Source: Pseudomonadota bacterium
GTDB lineage: Bacteria; Pseudomonadota; Gammaproteobacteria; Steroidobacterales; Steroidobacteraceae
DNA: 64,000 nucleotides
Assembly: GCA_021843755.1 (NCBI GenBank)
Contig: JAKBWB010000041.1
Location: forward strand, 1 to 64,000
Direction of reading: 5' to 3'
Under the pieces are notes generated by a model. That model saw nothing but the letters and a program-made list of their open reading frames with translations, was not told where the DNA came from and made no database searches. Shown one piece after another: positions 52,531 to 61,801 of the stretch. A program made the translations under genes and the position numbers. The first letter of the stretch is position 1; each line of letters opens with the position of its first letter.

Positions 52531-53961
52531 CTACCACGCCACCCGCACGTTCTTGAACTGCCACGGATCAGCGACATCGATGTCCTCGGGAAAGAGCCGG
52601 CCGCGCTCATGCAGGGGCGTCCAGTCGCTGTAGCGGCCGACCACCGGCCCCAGATAGGGCCGGCAGATCTCCAGGTTGCGCCGGAAATCCATCTCGTCCG
52701 GCTCGACGATGCCGCGGTTGGGGTTTTCGATCGCCCACACCACGCCCGAAAGCACCGCCGCGGTGACCTGCAGACTCGTGGCGTTGTTCCACGGCGCCAG
52801 CCGGCGCGCCTCCTCGATCGAGAGCTGCGAGCCATACCAGTACGCGTTCTTGCCGTGTCCGGCCAGCAGCACGCCGAGCTCGTCGATGCCGGTGGTGATC
52901 TCGTCGCGCAGCAGGCGCTGGCGCTCCTGCTGCAGATAGTTGCGGCCCGCGAACTCGTGAATGGACATCACTGCCGCGTCGCACGGGTGATACGCGTAGT
53001 GCACGGTCGGGCGGTAGAGGACCTGCGAGCCCTCGCGCACCGTGAGGTAGTCCGCGATCGAAATCGACTCGGCGTGCGTGATGCAGAATCCGTGGAAGGA
53101 TCCGGCCAGCGGCGTCCAGGTACGCACGCGAGTGCCGGCTCCCGGCTGCAGCAGATAAATCGCGGCCTGGGAGCCCGATTCGTGCCGCTTGCCGTCGCGC
53201 GGGAAGTTGCGCTCGTGGGTGCCCCAGCCGATCTCGCTCGGCTGCGAGCCCTCGCTCACGAACCCGTCGACGGACCAGGTATTGACGAACTCCCCCGGCT
53301 GCTTCGGTGTGTTGGCGACCTGCGTGTCGCGCTCGGCGATGTGGATGGTCCGCACGCCGAGCTCGCGCGCAAGCGCGCCCCACTCGGCGCGCGAGGCGGG
53401 GGAGCCGGCCTCGACCCCGGTGTCGGCGGCGATATCGAGCAGCGCCTGCTTGACGAAGTGCGACACGAGACCGGGGTTGGCGCCGTGCGTCAGCACCGCG
53501 GTAGGCGCGCGCTCGTTCCCCTGGCGCAGCGCGAGCGCTTCCTCGCGCAGAGCATAGTTCGTACGGCGCCCGGCCGGCAGCGTCGGATCCGTGTAACCCC
53601 CGGGCCAGGGCTCGATACACGTATCGAGATACATCGTGCCCTTCTCCCAGCACAGCCTCACCAGCGCCAGGCTCGAGACGTTCACCGAAACGTTCACGAG
53701 GAAGTCGCCGCGGCCGAGCAGCGGGCCGAGAACCCGCCGGTAGTTCTCACGCGTGAGCGGCTCGTGAATGACGCGTACGCCGAGCTGCGCCGCCTCCGCG
53801 CCGCCGGTGTCCTCGGCTGTCACGATGGTAATGCGCTCAGCGCGCACACCGAGGTGGCGCAGCAGCAGCGGCAGAACGCCCTGTCCGATGCTGCCGAAGC
53901 CAACCAGGATGATTCGGCCGGGAAATTCGACGTGGATCTTGTATTCGCTCATCTCGCTCAC
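52531..53961 (-). CDS. hss: Homospermidine synthase
   Basis: 476 aa. The N-terminal NAD-binding fold is IILVGFGSIGQGVLPLLLRH. Conserved catalytic stretches include CWEKGTMYLDTCIEPWPGGY, THGANPGLVSHFVKQALLDI and EIGWGTHERNFP. It makes homospermidine from two putrescines (or putrescine and spermidine) with NAD+. A second ATG at codon 4 is also possible. Together with speA about 2 kb away it points to a polyamine pathway that includes homospermidine. It converges with greB. Confidence 0.92.
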   Translation of the reverse strand: MSEMSEYKIHVEFPGRIILVGFGSIGQGVLPLLLRHLGVRAERITIVTAEDTGGAEAAQLGVRVIHEPLTRENYRRVLGPLLGRGDFLVNVSVNVSSLALVRLCWEKGTMYLDTCIEPWPGGYTDPTLPAGRRTNYALREEALALRQGNERAPTAVLTHGANPGLVSHFVKQALLDIAADTGVEAGSPASRAEWGALARELGVRTIHIAERDTQVANTPKQPGEFVNTWSVDGFVSEGSQPSEIGWGTHERNFPRDGKRHESGSQAAIYLLQPGAGTRVRTWTPLAGSFHGFCITHAESISIADYLTVREGSQVLYRPTVHYAYHPCDAAVMSIHEFAGRNYLQQERQRLLRDEITTGIDELGVLLAGHGKNAYWYGSQLSIEEARRLAPWNNATSLQVTAAVLSGVVWAIENPNRGIVEPDEMDFRRNLEICRPYLGPVVGRYSDWTPLHERGRLFPEDIDVADPWQFKNVRVAW

Positions 53962-54067
53962 GAATCTCGGAAGTGATCGCCCGGTGCCGCAGCCAACGGC
54001 ACCGACCCGCCCGCCTCGCGGACGCGAGGCAGAGTATCAAAGCCGGCCGGCAGGTGAAACGCCGCGC

Positions 54068-54733
54068 CTAGCTGACGCGCCAGTGCGGCGGGTAGGTTCG
54101 CTCGTAGCCGGGCAGGGCCTCTATGCGCGCCAGCCAGCGCCCGAGCGCCGGATAGTTGACCTCCACGGGCAGAAAGCGCGAGGCGAGTTCGCGCGCCGCC
54201 GGGCGCTCGAGCGCGCGCCGCAACAGCTGAATGCCCGGGAAAATGACCATGTCGAGCGCGGAGAAACGCTCGCCGACCACCCAATCGGACTTCGACAGCC
54301 GTCCTTCGATGGTGCGCGCCTCACTGGCCGCAGCGTGCATCGCCCGGGTGATCTCGTCGGCGCGCAGATCGGCGCCGCCGGAAAACACCGCGTGGGTGAT
54401 CGTGCGCAGATGCGGCTCGATGTAGGATTGGTACTCGCTGATCACCCGCATGATCGTGCCACCTTCCTCGGGCGTCGTCCCGAAGATCGGCGGATCCGGA
54501 TATTTCAGGTCGAGGTAGTAGAGGATGGCGAGCGACTCGAAACACACGTACTCGCCGTCCTTGAGCACCGGCACGCGGCCGCGGGGATTCATCTGCAGCA
54601 GATGCGGGGATTTGTGCTCCTGCTTGGAAAACTGCAACAGGTGCGCGGTGTACGGCAGCCCCTTGTGCTCGAGCGCGAGCAGCACCCGCCATGCATACGG
54701 ACTCCCGCTGCCCCAGTAGACCTCGATCGCCAT
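54068..54733 (-). CDS. Glutathione S-transferase family protein
   Basis: 221 aa from the ATG at 54733 (GAGGGG upstream); an upstream in-frame ATG would overlap the divergent sulfurtransferase promoter. The N-terminal thioredoxin fold has YWGSGSPYAWRVLLALEHKG and NPRGRVPVLKDGEYVCFESLAI (in parts, with the cis-Pro VPVL and the Glu-Ser of the glutathione site). The C-terminal helical domain is SKSDWVVGERFSALDMVIFP. The Ser in GSGSPY suggests a serine-type enzyme. Divergent from sseA. Confidence 0.88.
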   Translation of the reverse strand: MAIEVYWGSGSPYAWRVLLALEHKGLPYTAHLLQFSKQEHKSPHLLQMNPRGRVPVLKDGEYVCFESLAILYYLDLKYPDPPIFGTTPEEGGTIMRVISEYQSYIEPHLRTITHAVFSGGADLRADEITRAMHAAASEARTIEGRLSKSDWVVGERFSALDMVIFPGIQLLRRALERPAARELASRFLPVEVNYPALGRWLARIEALPGYERTYPPHWRVS

Positions 54734-54849
54734 GAGCCCCTCTAGGTGATTTTGCGCCCGGAATTGTACCGGGTTCGCCCCCGGAGCGATCATTACCGAT
54801 TGTGCGCCGATCCCATGTGGCGCTCGCGGCATAGAATGGTGGCAGGCAC

Positions 54850-55713
54850 ATGTTCGACACGCTCATCAGCGCGCCACAGCTCGCGCAACGGCTCGGCGAG
54901 GCAAGCCTCGCGGTCCTCGACTGCCGCTTCGATCTGACCCGGCCGCAGTGGGGCGAGCAGGCGTACGCCGAGGCACACATCCCCGGGGCGCTTTATGCGC
55001 ACCTGGAGCGGGATTTGTCGGGTACACCCTCGAGCGCCACCGGCCGCCATCCGCTGCCCTCGCCGGCCTCGCTCGCCGAATCCTTCGGACGCTGGGGTAT
55101 CGGGGCGCACACGCAGGTGGTGGCCTATGACCAGGGACCCGGCGCCTATGCCGCGCGCTTGTGGTGGCTGCTGCGGTGGATGGGACACGAGCGGGCGGCG
55201 GTGCTCGACGGAGGACTCGCTGCCTGGGAGGCCCGCGCTCTGCCGCTGGAGCGCGGCGGACCCGCCGCCGCCACCACGCCCTGCCGCTTCTACGGGCAAC
55301 CCGACCCGCGCATGCTGGCGCGGACCGAGGAGATCGAGCAGGCGGTGGCGTCCGGCCGGCTCGAGCGGCGCGAGATCCTGTTGATCGATGCCCGCGGCGC
55401 CGATCGGTTCGCGGGTGAGAATGAGACGCTCGATCCGATCGCCGGCCACATCCCCGGGGCGGTGAACCTGCCGTTCGCCGCCAACCTCGAGGGCGGGAGC
55501 TTTCTGCCGCCGGCCATGCTGCGCCGGCGCTTTCTGCAGGCGCTGGCGGGCCGCGCGCCCGAATCGGCCATCTGCATGTGCGGCTCCGGCGTAACCGCCT
55601 GCCACAACCTGCTCGCCCTGAGCGTCGCGGGCCTGTCCGGCGCGCGCCTCTACGCCGGCTCCTGGAGCGAGTGGATCCGCGATCCGCGCCGTCCGGTGAC
55701 GCGTGGCGCCTGA
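54850..55713 (+). CDS. sseA: 3-mercaptopyruvate sulfurtransferase-like protein
   Basis: 287 aa with two rhodanese domains. The first is catalytically silent (VLDCRFDLTRPQWGEQAYAE then HIPGALYAHLERDLSG). The second has the active loop ICMCGSGVTACHN; CGSGVTAC is the mercaptopyruvate type, whereas thiosulfate rhodaneses usually have CRKGVT. TAGAAT (54832-54837) lies 12 nt before the ATG. Divergent from the GST gene. Confidence 0.88.
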   Translation: MFDTLISAPQLAQRLGEASLAVLDCRFDLTRPQWGEQAYAEAHIPGALYAHLERDLSGTPSSATGRHPLPSPASLAESFGRWGIGAHTQVVAYDQGPGAYAARLWWLLRWMGHERAAVLDGGLAAWEARALPLERGGPAAATTPCRFYGQPDPRMLARTEEIEQAVASGRLERREILLIDARGADRFAGENETLDPIAGHIPGAVNLPFAANLEGGSFLPPAMLRRRFLQALAGRAPESAICMCGSGVTACHNLLALSVAGLSGARLYAGSWSEWIRDPRRPVTRGA

Positions 55714-55815
55714 TCGGCACGCCGAAAAAATTTTGGCGCGGGACTATCGCTGCCGCCCCTTTTTGATATCGTGCGGACGCAACGCACTCCCGCTCGTCGC
55801 ACGGAAAACACCGCC

Positions 55816-57789
55816 GTGGCCGTAGACCCCCAGCGCATCGGCAATCGCCAGTACAACCCGACCGCCCCCTGGTGCATCGAGGACTCCCTCGACCTCTATC
55901 ACGTCAACGAGTGGGGCAAGGGTTACTTCGGCATCAACGCGGCCGGACACGTGGTGGTGCGGCCCGATACGCAACCCGGCAGCGACATCGATCTGTACGA
56001 GGTGATCGAGGGGCTGAAGCTGCGCGAGCTCGCCACGCCCGTGGTGGTGCGCTTCTCGGACATCCTCGCGCATCGCCTGAAGCACTTGCACGATGCGTTC
56101 GCCCAGGCCATCACCGAGAACGATTATCGCAACCGCTATGCGGCGGTGTTTCCGATCAAAGTCAATCAACAGCGTCTGGTGGTCGAAGAGGTGTACCGCT
56201 ACGGCGCGGCATTCGGTTTCGGGCTGGAGGTGGGCTCCAAGCCGGAGCTGCTCGCGGTGATGGCGATGACCGAAAACGCTCCGGACCGCTTGATCGTGTG
56301 CAACGGGTTCAAGGACGACAGTTACATCGAGGCGGTAACGCTCGCGACCAAGCTCGGCCGGACCATCATCCCGGTCGTCGAGAACTACGAAGAGCTGCCG
56401 CTGATTCTCAAGCACGCCGAGAGATACCAGATCCGCCCGCGCATTGGCGTGCGGGTGAAGCTGGTGACCGAAGGCTCGGGCAAGTGGCGCGACTCGACGG
56501 GAGAGAAATCGAAGTTCGGCCTGTTCATCACCGAGATCCTGGAGCTGGTGCGCGAGCTGAAGGCACGCGACATGCTCGACTGCCTGCAGCTCGTGCATTG
56601 CCATCCGGGCAGCCAGCTGCAGGACATCCGCCGGCTCAAGGACGCCATCAACGAGCTCGCGCACGTGTACGCGGAGCTGAAGCTCATGGGCGCAGGACTG
56701 CAGTACATCGACGTCGGGGGCGGGCTGGGCGTCGACTACGACGGCAGTGGCACCAATTACTCCTCGTCGATCAACTACACGCTGAACGAGTATGCCAGCG
56801 ACGTCGTCTATCGGATTGCGAGCGTCTGCAACGCCCGCGAGGTGCCGCATCCGATGATCGTGAGCGAGTCGGGCCGCGCGATCGCCGCGTATCACAGCGT
56901 GCTGATCTTCGACGCGCTGGGATCCTCCGCGCTCGATAAATTCCACGTGACCGGCCGCGAAGAGGAAGACTACGGCGGCGACGACGAACTCCCCCAGCCG
57001 GTCAGAGACCTGTTCGACGCGTTTCGCTCCGTCAGCCGCCGCCGCCTGGTCGAGTGCTACCACGATGCGCTCACGGCCCGCGACCAGGTGCTGCAGATGT
57101 TCAATCTCGGACTGCTGTCCCTCGAGTTTCGGGGGCTTGCCGAGCGTCTGTTCTGGGCCACGTGCGCCAAGATCCGCGACTGCTGCCGCCGCCTGGAGCG
57201 GGAGCCGGAGGAACTCGAAGGGCTGGAGTCGATCCTCTCGGATACCTACTTCTGCAACGTCTCGGTCTTTCAGTCGCTGCCGGACAGCTGGGCGATCGAT
57301 CAGCTCTTTCCGATCATGCCGATCCACCGTTTGGACGAGCGTCCGAGCCGCACCGGGGTGTTGGCGGACATCACCTGTGATTCCGACGGCAAGATCGATC
57401 ATTTCGTCTCGCTGCGCGACGTCAAACACACGCTCGAGCTGCACGAGCTGCGGCCCGCAGAGAAGTACTATCTGGCGGCCTTTCTCGTCGGGGCCTATCA
57501 GGAAACGCTCGGGGATCTGCACAATCTCTTCGGCGATACGCACGTGGTGCACGTCAGGCGTCACGACGAGGGCGGCTGGTGGATCGAAGAGGTCGTCAAG
57601 GGCGACACGGCCAACAGGGTGCTCGAGTACATGGAGTACGATGTCGCCGAGCTCTCCCCCGCGCTGATGCGCGACTGCGAGCGCGCCATACGCGACGGCC
57701 GCATGACGATTGCCGAGAGCCAGGTGCTCAAGCGCTTCTATGAGCGGGAACTCGACGGCTATGCCTATCTCGAGCAGGCAGGCTCCTGA
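55816..57789 (+). CDS. speA: Biosynthetic arginine decarboxylase
   Basis: 657 aa from the GTG at 55816; another GTG at 55771 is in frame and cannot be excluded. A PLP enzyme of alanine-racemase fold: AAVFPIKVNQQRLV holds the PLP lysine, FGLEVGSKPEL and VCNGFKDDSYIEAV follow, and the PLP phosphate loop is YIDVGGGLGVDYDGS. The C-terminal active site is DITCDSDGKIDHF. It makes agmatine from arginine. Together with hss it feeds putrescine-derived polyamines, but no agmatinase or agmatine deiminase gene is visible here. Confidence 0.94.
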   Translation: MAVDPQRIGNRQYNPTAPWCIEDSLDLYHVNEWGKGYFGINAAGHVVVRPDTQPGSDIDLYEVIEGLKLRELATPVVVRFSDILAHRLKHLHDAFAQAITENDYRNRYAAVFPIKVNQQRLVVEEVYRYGAAFGFGLEVGSKPELLAVMAMTENAPDRLIVCNGFKDDSYIEAVTLATKLGRTIIPVVENYEELPLILKHAERYQIRPRIGVRVKLVTEGSGKWRDSTGEKSKFGLFITEILELVRELKARDMLDCLQLVHCHPGSQLQDIRRLKDAINELAHVYAELKLMGAGLQYIDVGGGLGVDYDGSGTNYSSSINYTLNEYASDVVYRIASVCNAREVPHPMIVSESGRAIAAYHSVLIFDALGSSALDKFHVTGREEEDYGGDDELPQPVRDLFDAFRSVSRRRLVECYHDALTARDQVLQMFNLGLLSLEFRGLAERLFWATCAKIRDCCRRLEREPEELEGLESILSDTYFCNVSVFQSLPDSWAIDQLFPIMPIHRLDERPSRTGVLADITCDSDGKIDHFVSLRDVKHTLELHELRPAEKYYLAAFLVGAYQETLGDLHNLFGDTHVVHVRRHDEGGWWIEEVVKGDTANRVLEYMEYDVAELSPALMRDCERAIRDGRMTIAESQVLKRFYERELDGYAYLEQAGS

Positions 57790-58114
57790 CCATTGTTGCG
57801 TTCATGCAACATGCTTGTCATCGGGAGAATGTGCGCGGAATCCGCCCTGTTTGCTTCCCGCAAACGCCGGGAGTAGCATCCGGCCGTAGCCAGCTCGTAG
57901 TGGATTGATCACGTTTGCGTTCCCGGCTTCCTCGATCCGCTCCATCCCATGCATCTTCGGTACACCTTCCCGATGCAGATTACCGGGCCATCCGGGGCAC
58001 GCCTCGATCAAGCCGGACCCACTGCATCCATAGGCTGGCCCACCCGATTGATTTTGCGATCCCCGCGGTCCGCTTCAGCGGCTCGCGGCCCGCGCTGCCA
58101 AGAGAGACCTCCGG
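57790..58114 (+). other. Intergenic region, probable long leader of the RRM gene
   Basis: No gene was recognised. A short spacer follows speA, then about 250 bp lead to the RRM gene. Cold-shock-type RNA-binding protein genes often have long leaders, which would fit, but I see no defined structure. Confidence 0.4.
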
Positions 58115-58396
58115 ATGACGACGATTTACGTGGGCAATCTGCCTTTCTCGGCCACCGAGCAGGACGTGAAGGCGCTCTTCGAACGACATGGCAAGGTGGA
58201 TTCCGTCAAGTTGATCAATGACCGGGAAACCGGCAAGCCACGCGGCTTCGGCTTCGTGGAAATGTCACCGGGCGAGGCTCAGGGGGCGATTCAGGCGCTG
58301 AACGGCTTTCAGATGAATGGCCGGGCGCTGCGGGTCAACGAGGCGCAGGAGCGCGCACCGCGACCCCGTACGGGCGGCGGGCCGTACCGCCGCTGA
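58115..58396 (+). CDS. RRM-type RNA-binding protein
   Basis: 93 aa. One RNA-recognition motif: RNP2 TIYVGNLPFS and RNP1 GKPRGFGFVEM, with the surrounding helices. The short Arg/Gly/Pro-rich tail is PRPRTGGGPYRR. Such single-RRM proteins are common in cyanobacteria and proteobacteria and are often cold-induced. The RNA target is unknown. Confidence 0.92.
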   Translation: MTTIYVGNLPFSATEQDVKALFERHGKVDSVKLINDRETGKPRGFGFVEMSPGEAQGAIQALNGFQMNGRALRVNEAQERAPRPRTGGGPYRR

Positions 58397-58777
58397 CCGG
58401 GCCGGGGCCCCTGGGGCCGGGCGCTCGGTGCCGAGGCACCGCAGCACGCCCGGCCACAGGTCTTGCACGCAGCCGGATCAGCACTCAGCGCGCTCCGGCG
58501 CGGATTTGTCTTACGCGAAGTCGGCCGAGCCGCCTCGCGCCACGGCGAGCGCGCCGGCGGGCGCAACCGTAGCGGATTCCCCTGCCCCGCCGCCCCAGTC
58601 CCATCGATCCCCAGGGTTGGCGCGAAGCGACGACCGGCCCACTGCCCCCCGCTTTGAATCCCGCAACGCCCGGCGCCGAAACGGGACCCCACCCCCCAAA
58701 TGGGACCAGCAGCAGTCCCGCTCTCCCTCAAGCAGGGGTTTTTTTTGGGCCGGCTCCCGTCCACAATCACAGACCTC
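58397..58777. other. Intergenic region with a T8 tract
   Basis: No gene was recognised. Near its end CCCT-CAAGC-AGGG is followed by GTTTTTTTT (about 58725-58747), a short-stem intrinsic terminator candidate, about 30 nt before the next gene. The rest is GC-rich with no feature I can name. Confidence 0.4.
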
Positions 58778-59605
58778 ATGCGAGCGCTTCCCACAGCTGC
58801 CTCGACCGCCGTAGCCGCCCTGTTCGTGCTGGCCGGCTGTGCCACCATCAGCGGCCGGCATGCCACGGCCGTCGACCTGGACGCGATCCTGGCGGGCCCT
58901 CGACCCGCGGCGGACCGCGCGTGCGACCGCTACCGCCATCCGGTACAGACACTGTTGTTCTTCGGCTTGCGCCCGACGACCCATGTGATGCAGGTATGGC
59001 CGAAATCGGGCTACTACACTCGGATCATCGCGCCGCTGGTACGCCGGCACGGCTTGTTCTACGCCGCCCTGATCGCCCCCGGCAACAGCCCCTTTCTGAG
59101 AAAGCGCGCCGCGGCTTACCGCGCGCTGCTCACGTCCCAACCCGATCTGTACGACCGCGTCCGGGTCGTCACTTTCCCGACGAACGGTGGCAATGCCGTC
59201 ACCCCGGATTCGCTCAACATGGTGTTGGCCTTCGGCGCGCTGCACAAATGGCTCGCTGAAGGCATCGCGCGCGAAGCATTGACGACGATCAATCGCGCGC
59301 TCGCCCCCGGCGGGGTATTCGGCGTCGTCGACAATCGGGCCGCCCCCGCGGCACCCGTGGACCGGCGCGCGCGCAACGGCTATGTGAGCCAGTCCTATGC
59401 CATCCGCCTCATCGAGTCGTACGGTTTCAGACTGGTCGCGACGTCCGAGGTAAACGCCAACCCGCGCGATACCAGGCACTACCCGGCGGGCGTCTGGACA
59501 CTGCCGCCGGATTATCGGCTCGGCGCACTCCATCGCCGCCGTTACCGCAAGATCGGCGAACCCGATCGCTTCACGCTGAAGTTCGTCAAAGCCGGCAATC
59601 CCTGA
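58778..59605 (+). CDS. Lipoprotein-type class I SAM methyltransferase (COG4798-like)
   Basis: 275 aa from the ATG at 58778. A lipoprotein signal peptide ends in VLAGC, predicting lipidation at the Cys. The remaining protein has a Rossmann-type methyltransferase layout similar to COG4798: HVMQVWPKSGYYTRIIAPLV, HGLFYAALIAPGN, DSLNMVLAFGALHKW, LAPGGVFGVVDNRA and LIESYGFRLVATSEV. The usual glycine-rich SAM loop is replaced by WPKSGYYT. How SAM would reach an envelope enzyme is unclear. The ATG is preceded by a short-stem hairpin with T8. Confidence 0.75.
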   Translation: MRALPTAASTAVAALFVLAGCATISGRHATAVDLDAILAGPRPAADRACDRYRHPVQTLLFFGLRPTTHVMQVWPKSGYYTRIIAPLVRRHGLFYAALIAPGNSPFLRKRAAAYRALLTSQPDLYDRVRVVTFPTNGGNAVTPDSLNMVLAFGALHKWLAEGIAREALTTINRALAPGGVFGVVDNRAAPAAPVDRRARNGYVSQSYAIRLIESYGFRLVATSEVNANPRDTRHYPAGVWTLPPDYRLGALHRRRYRKIGEPDRFTLKFVKAGNP

Positions 59606-59626
59606 GCCGCACGCCGCGGCCGCCCG

Positions 59627-61711
59627 TCACCACATGTCGCGCAGCCGGGCGCCGACATCGAGCCGAGGCTCGAGCCGGCCGGGGGACGATGGCTCGCCGC
59701 CAACCGTCACGGCGGGCGCCACCATCTGCACGTGCGCCAGCACCGCATCGGTCAGAAAGCGGCTGCGGCCGCCGTAGACGTGCGCATCGCCATGGTGATG
59801 CTGACCTGTGAGGAAGAACTTCAACGGAGCAAACAGCAGCAGATCGTTCTGCGCGCGTGTCAGCGCCACGTAGAACAGCCGCCGCTCCTCTTCGAGCAGC
59901 TCCGCCCGGCCGGCGGCGAACTCCGAGGGGAAGCTGCCGTCGACGACATTGAGCAGGTAGACGGTGTCCCACTCCATTCCCTTGGCGGAGTGCACGGTCG
60001 ACAAGACCAGATAGTCCTCGTCGAGCGCCGGCGGGCCGGACAGATCGCCGGCTGCGGCCGGCGGATCGAGCGCGAGCTCGGTGAGAAAGCGCTCGCGCGA
60101 CGGGAATTGGCCCGCCAGCAACGTCAGCTGCTCCAGATCGCCGCCGCGCGTGTGCGCCTGCTCGTAGAGGCGCTCGAAATGCGGCTGGTACCACTGGCGC
60201 GCGTGCTCGACCTGTCCCGGCCACGGGCAGTCCGGCGCGGCGAGCTCCGCCAGCAAATCAACGAGGGTCGGCCAATGTGCCGCGGCGGCGGCCGGCGGCT
60301 CGAGCCCGCGCAGCGCGCCCAACCGGCCGCCGAGCCCCGCGAGGCCCTCGAGCACCCGGCGAGCGTTCACCGGTCCCATGCCGGGCAACAACTGCAGCAC
60401 GCGCGAGGCCGCGAGAGCGTTGTGTGGGTTGTCCGCCCAGCGCAGCAGCGCCAGCAGGTCCTTGACGTGGCCGGCATCGAGAAAGCGCAAGCCCCCGTAC
60501 TTGACGAAGGGAATGCCGCGGCGGGCCAACTCGATCTCCAGCACATCGCTGTGGCTCGAGGAGCGGAACAGCACGCCTTGGCGGCGCAGCGGCACGTGCG
60601 CTTCGCGGCGACGCAGCACCTCGTCGCAGATGCATTCGGCCTGCTGGCGCAGGTCCGCCACCGTGACCAGGCGCGGGCGCACACCGCTGCCGCGCTCGGC
60701 ATGCAGCTCCTTGCGGTACTGGCGCGGCGCCTCGGCCATCACGGCGTTGGCGAGATCGAGAATCGGCTGCGTCGAGCGGTAGTTTCGCGCCAGCGTGATC
60801 ACCTCGGCGCGCGGCGTGAAGCGTTCGGGAAACGCCAGGATGTTCTGCACCGATGCGGCGCGGAATGAATAGATCGACTGCGCATCGTCGCCGACCACCG
60901 CCACGCCAGCGCCGTCGGGTTTCAGCGCATACAGGATATCGGCCTGCAGTGTGTTGGTGTCCTGGTATTCGTCGACGAGCACGTGGTCGAACTGCGCGCC
61001 GATCCGCTGCGCGAGCTGCGCATCGCTCATCATGACGTGCCAGTACAGCAGCAGATCGTCATAATCGAGCAGGCTCTCGCGCTGCTTGCGCTCGACATAG
61101 GCCCGATACAGCCCGGTGAGCGCCTCCTCCCAGTGCGCGCACCAAGGGAACTGGCCCTCGAGCGTGGCACGCAGCGTCCCGCGGGTGTTGACCCGGTGGG
61201 AATAGATCTGCAGGCAGGTGTCCTTGCGGGGGAATCGCTGCTCCTTTTGGGCCAGACCGAGTTCCGTGCGCAGCGCGTCGAGCACATCGGCGGCGTCGCC
61301 GCGATCCAGGACGGTAAATTGCGGATCGAGCCGCAGCGCGCCGGCATAGTGACGCAGCAGCCGGTTGGCGATCGAGTGGAAGGTGCCGGCCCATGCGAGC
61401 CGCCGCCCGAGCGCCGCGGCACCGGCAGCGCGGCCCGCCCCGAGCGCGCCCGCGGCGACGTCGGCCGCCCGGCCGCGCATCTCGGCCGCGGCGCGCCGCG
61501 TGAACGTCAGCAGCAGAATGCGCGCCGGATCCACGCCGTGAATCAGCAGATGCGCCACCCGATGCGCCAGCGTGTTGGTCTTCCCGGTGCCCGCTCCGGC
61601 CACGATCAGCAGCGGTCCGGCGCGCACGCCACGGCCGGGCAGCGCTTGCCCGTGGGCTGCCGCCCGGCGCTGCGGCTCGTTGAGTCGCTCGAGATGGGAC
61701 ACGCTCGACAT
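59627..61711 (-). CDS. UvrD/Rep-type SF1A DNA helicase
   Basis: 694 aa. Helicase motifs in order: LLIVAGAGTGKTNTLAHRV (Ia/Walker A), HVLVDEYQDTNTLQ (II), VVGDDAQSIYSFRAA (III), LARNYRSTQPI (IV), LSTVHSAKGMEWDTVYLLNV (V) and EERRLFYVALTRAQNDLLL (VI). It unwinds DNA 3' to 5'. It is shorter at the C-terminus than UvrD and may be a paralogue. TATAGT (61723-61728) lies 11 nt before its ATG. Confidence 0.88.
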   Translation of the reverse strand: MSSVSHLERLNEPQRRAAAHGQALPGRGVRAGPLLIVAGAGTGKTNTLAHRVAHLLIHGVDPARILLLTFTRRAAAEMRGRAADVAAGALGAGRAAGAAALGRRLAWAGTFHSIANRLLRHYAGALRLDPQFTVLDRGDAADVLDALRTELGLAQKEQRFPRKDTCLQIYSHRVNTRGTLRATLEGQFPWCAHWEEALTGLYRAYVERKQRESLLDYDDLLLYWHVMMSDAQLAQRIGAQFDHVLVDEYQDTNTLQADILYALKPDGAGVAVVGDDAQSIYSFRAASVQNILAFPERFTPRAEVITLARNYRSTQPILDLANAVMAEAPRQYRKELHAERGSGVRPRLVTVADLRQQAECICDEVLRRREAHVPLRRQGVLFRSSSHSDVLEIELARRGIPFVKYGGLRFLDAGHVKDLLALLRWADNPHNALAASRVLQLLPGMGPVNARRVLEGLAGLGGRLGALRGLEPPAAAAAHWPTLVDLLAELAAPDCPWPGQVEHARQWYQPHFERLYEQAHTRGGDLEQLTLLAGQFPSRERFLTELALDPPAAAGDLSGPPALDEDYLVLSTVHSAKGMEWDTVYLLNVVDGSFPSEFAAGRAELLEEERRLFYVALTRAQNDLLLFAPLKFFLTGQHHHGDAHVYGGRSRFLTDAVLAHVQMVAPAVTVGGEPSSPGRLEPRLDVGARLRDMW

Positions 61712-61801
61712 CTGGTAGGGCGACTATACGAGAACGCTCGAACGGTCGCCACGAATCGCGGATATCCAGCAGCGCGGTGCCGCGCTTACTGGACGCAACG
61801 G

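Noticed and set aside
55744-57564. A 606-codon minus-strand frame antisense to speA
   Set aside because: The plus strand encodes a complete arginine decarboxylase. The antisense product is His/Asp/Arg-rich with no domain.
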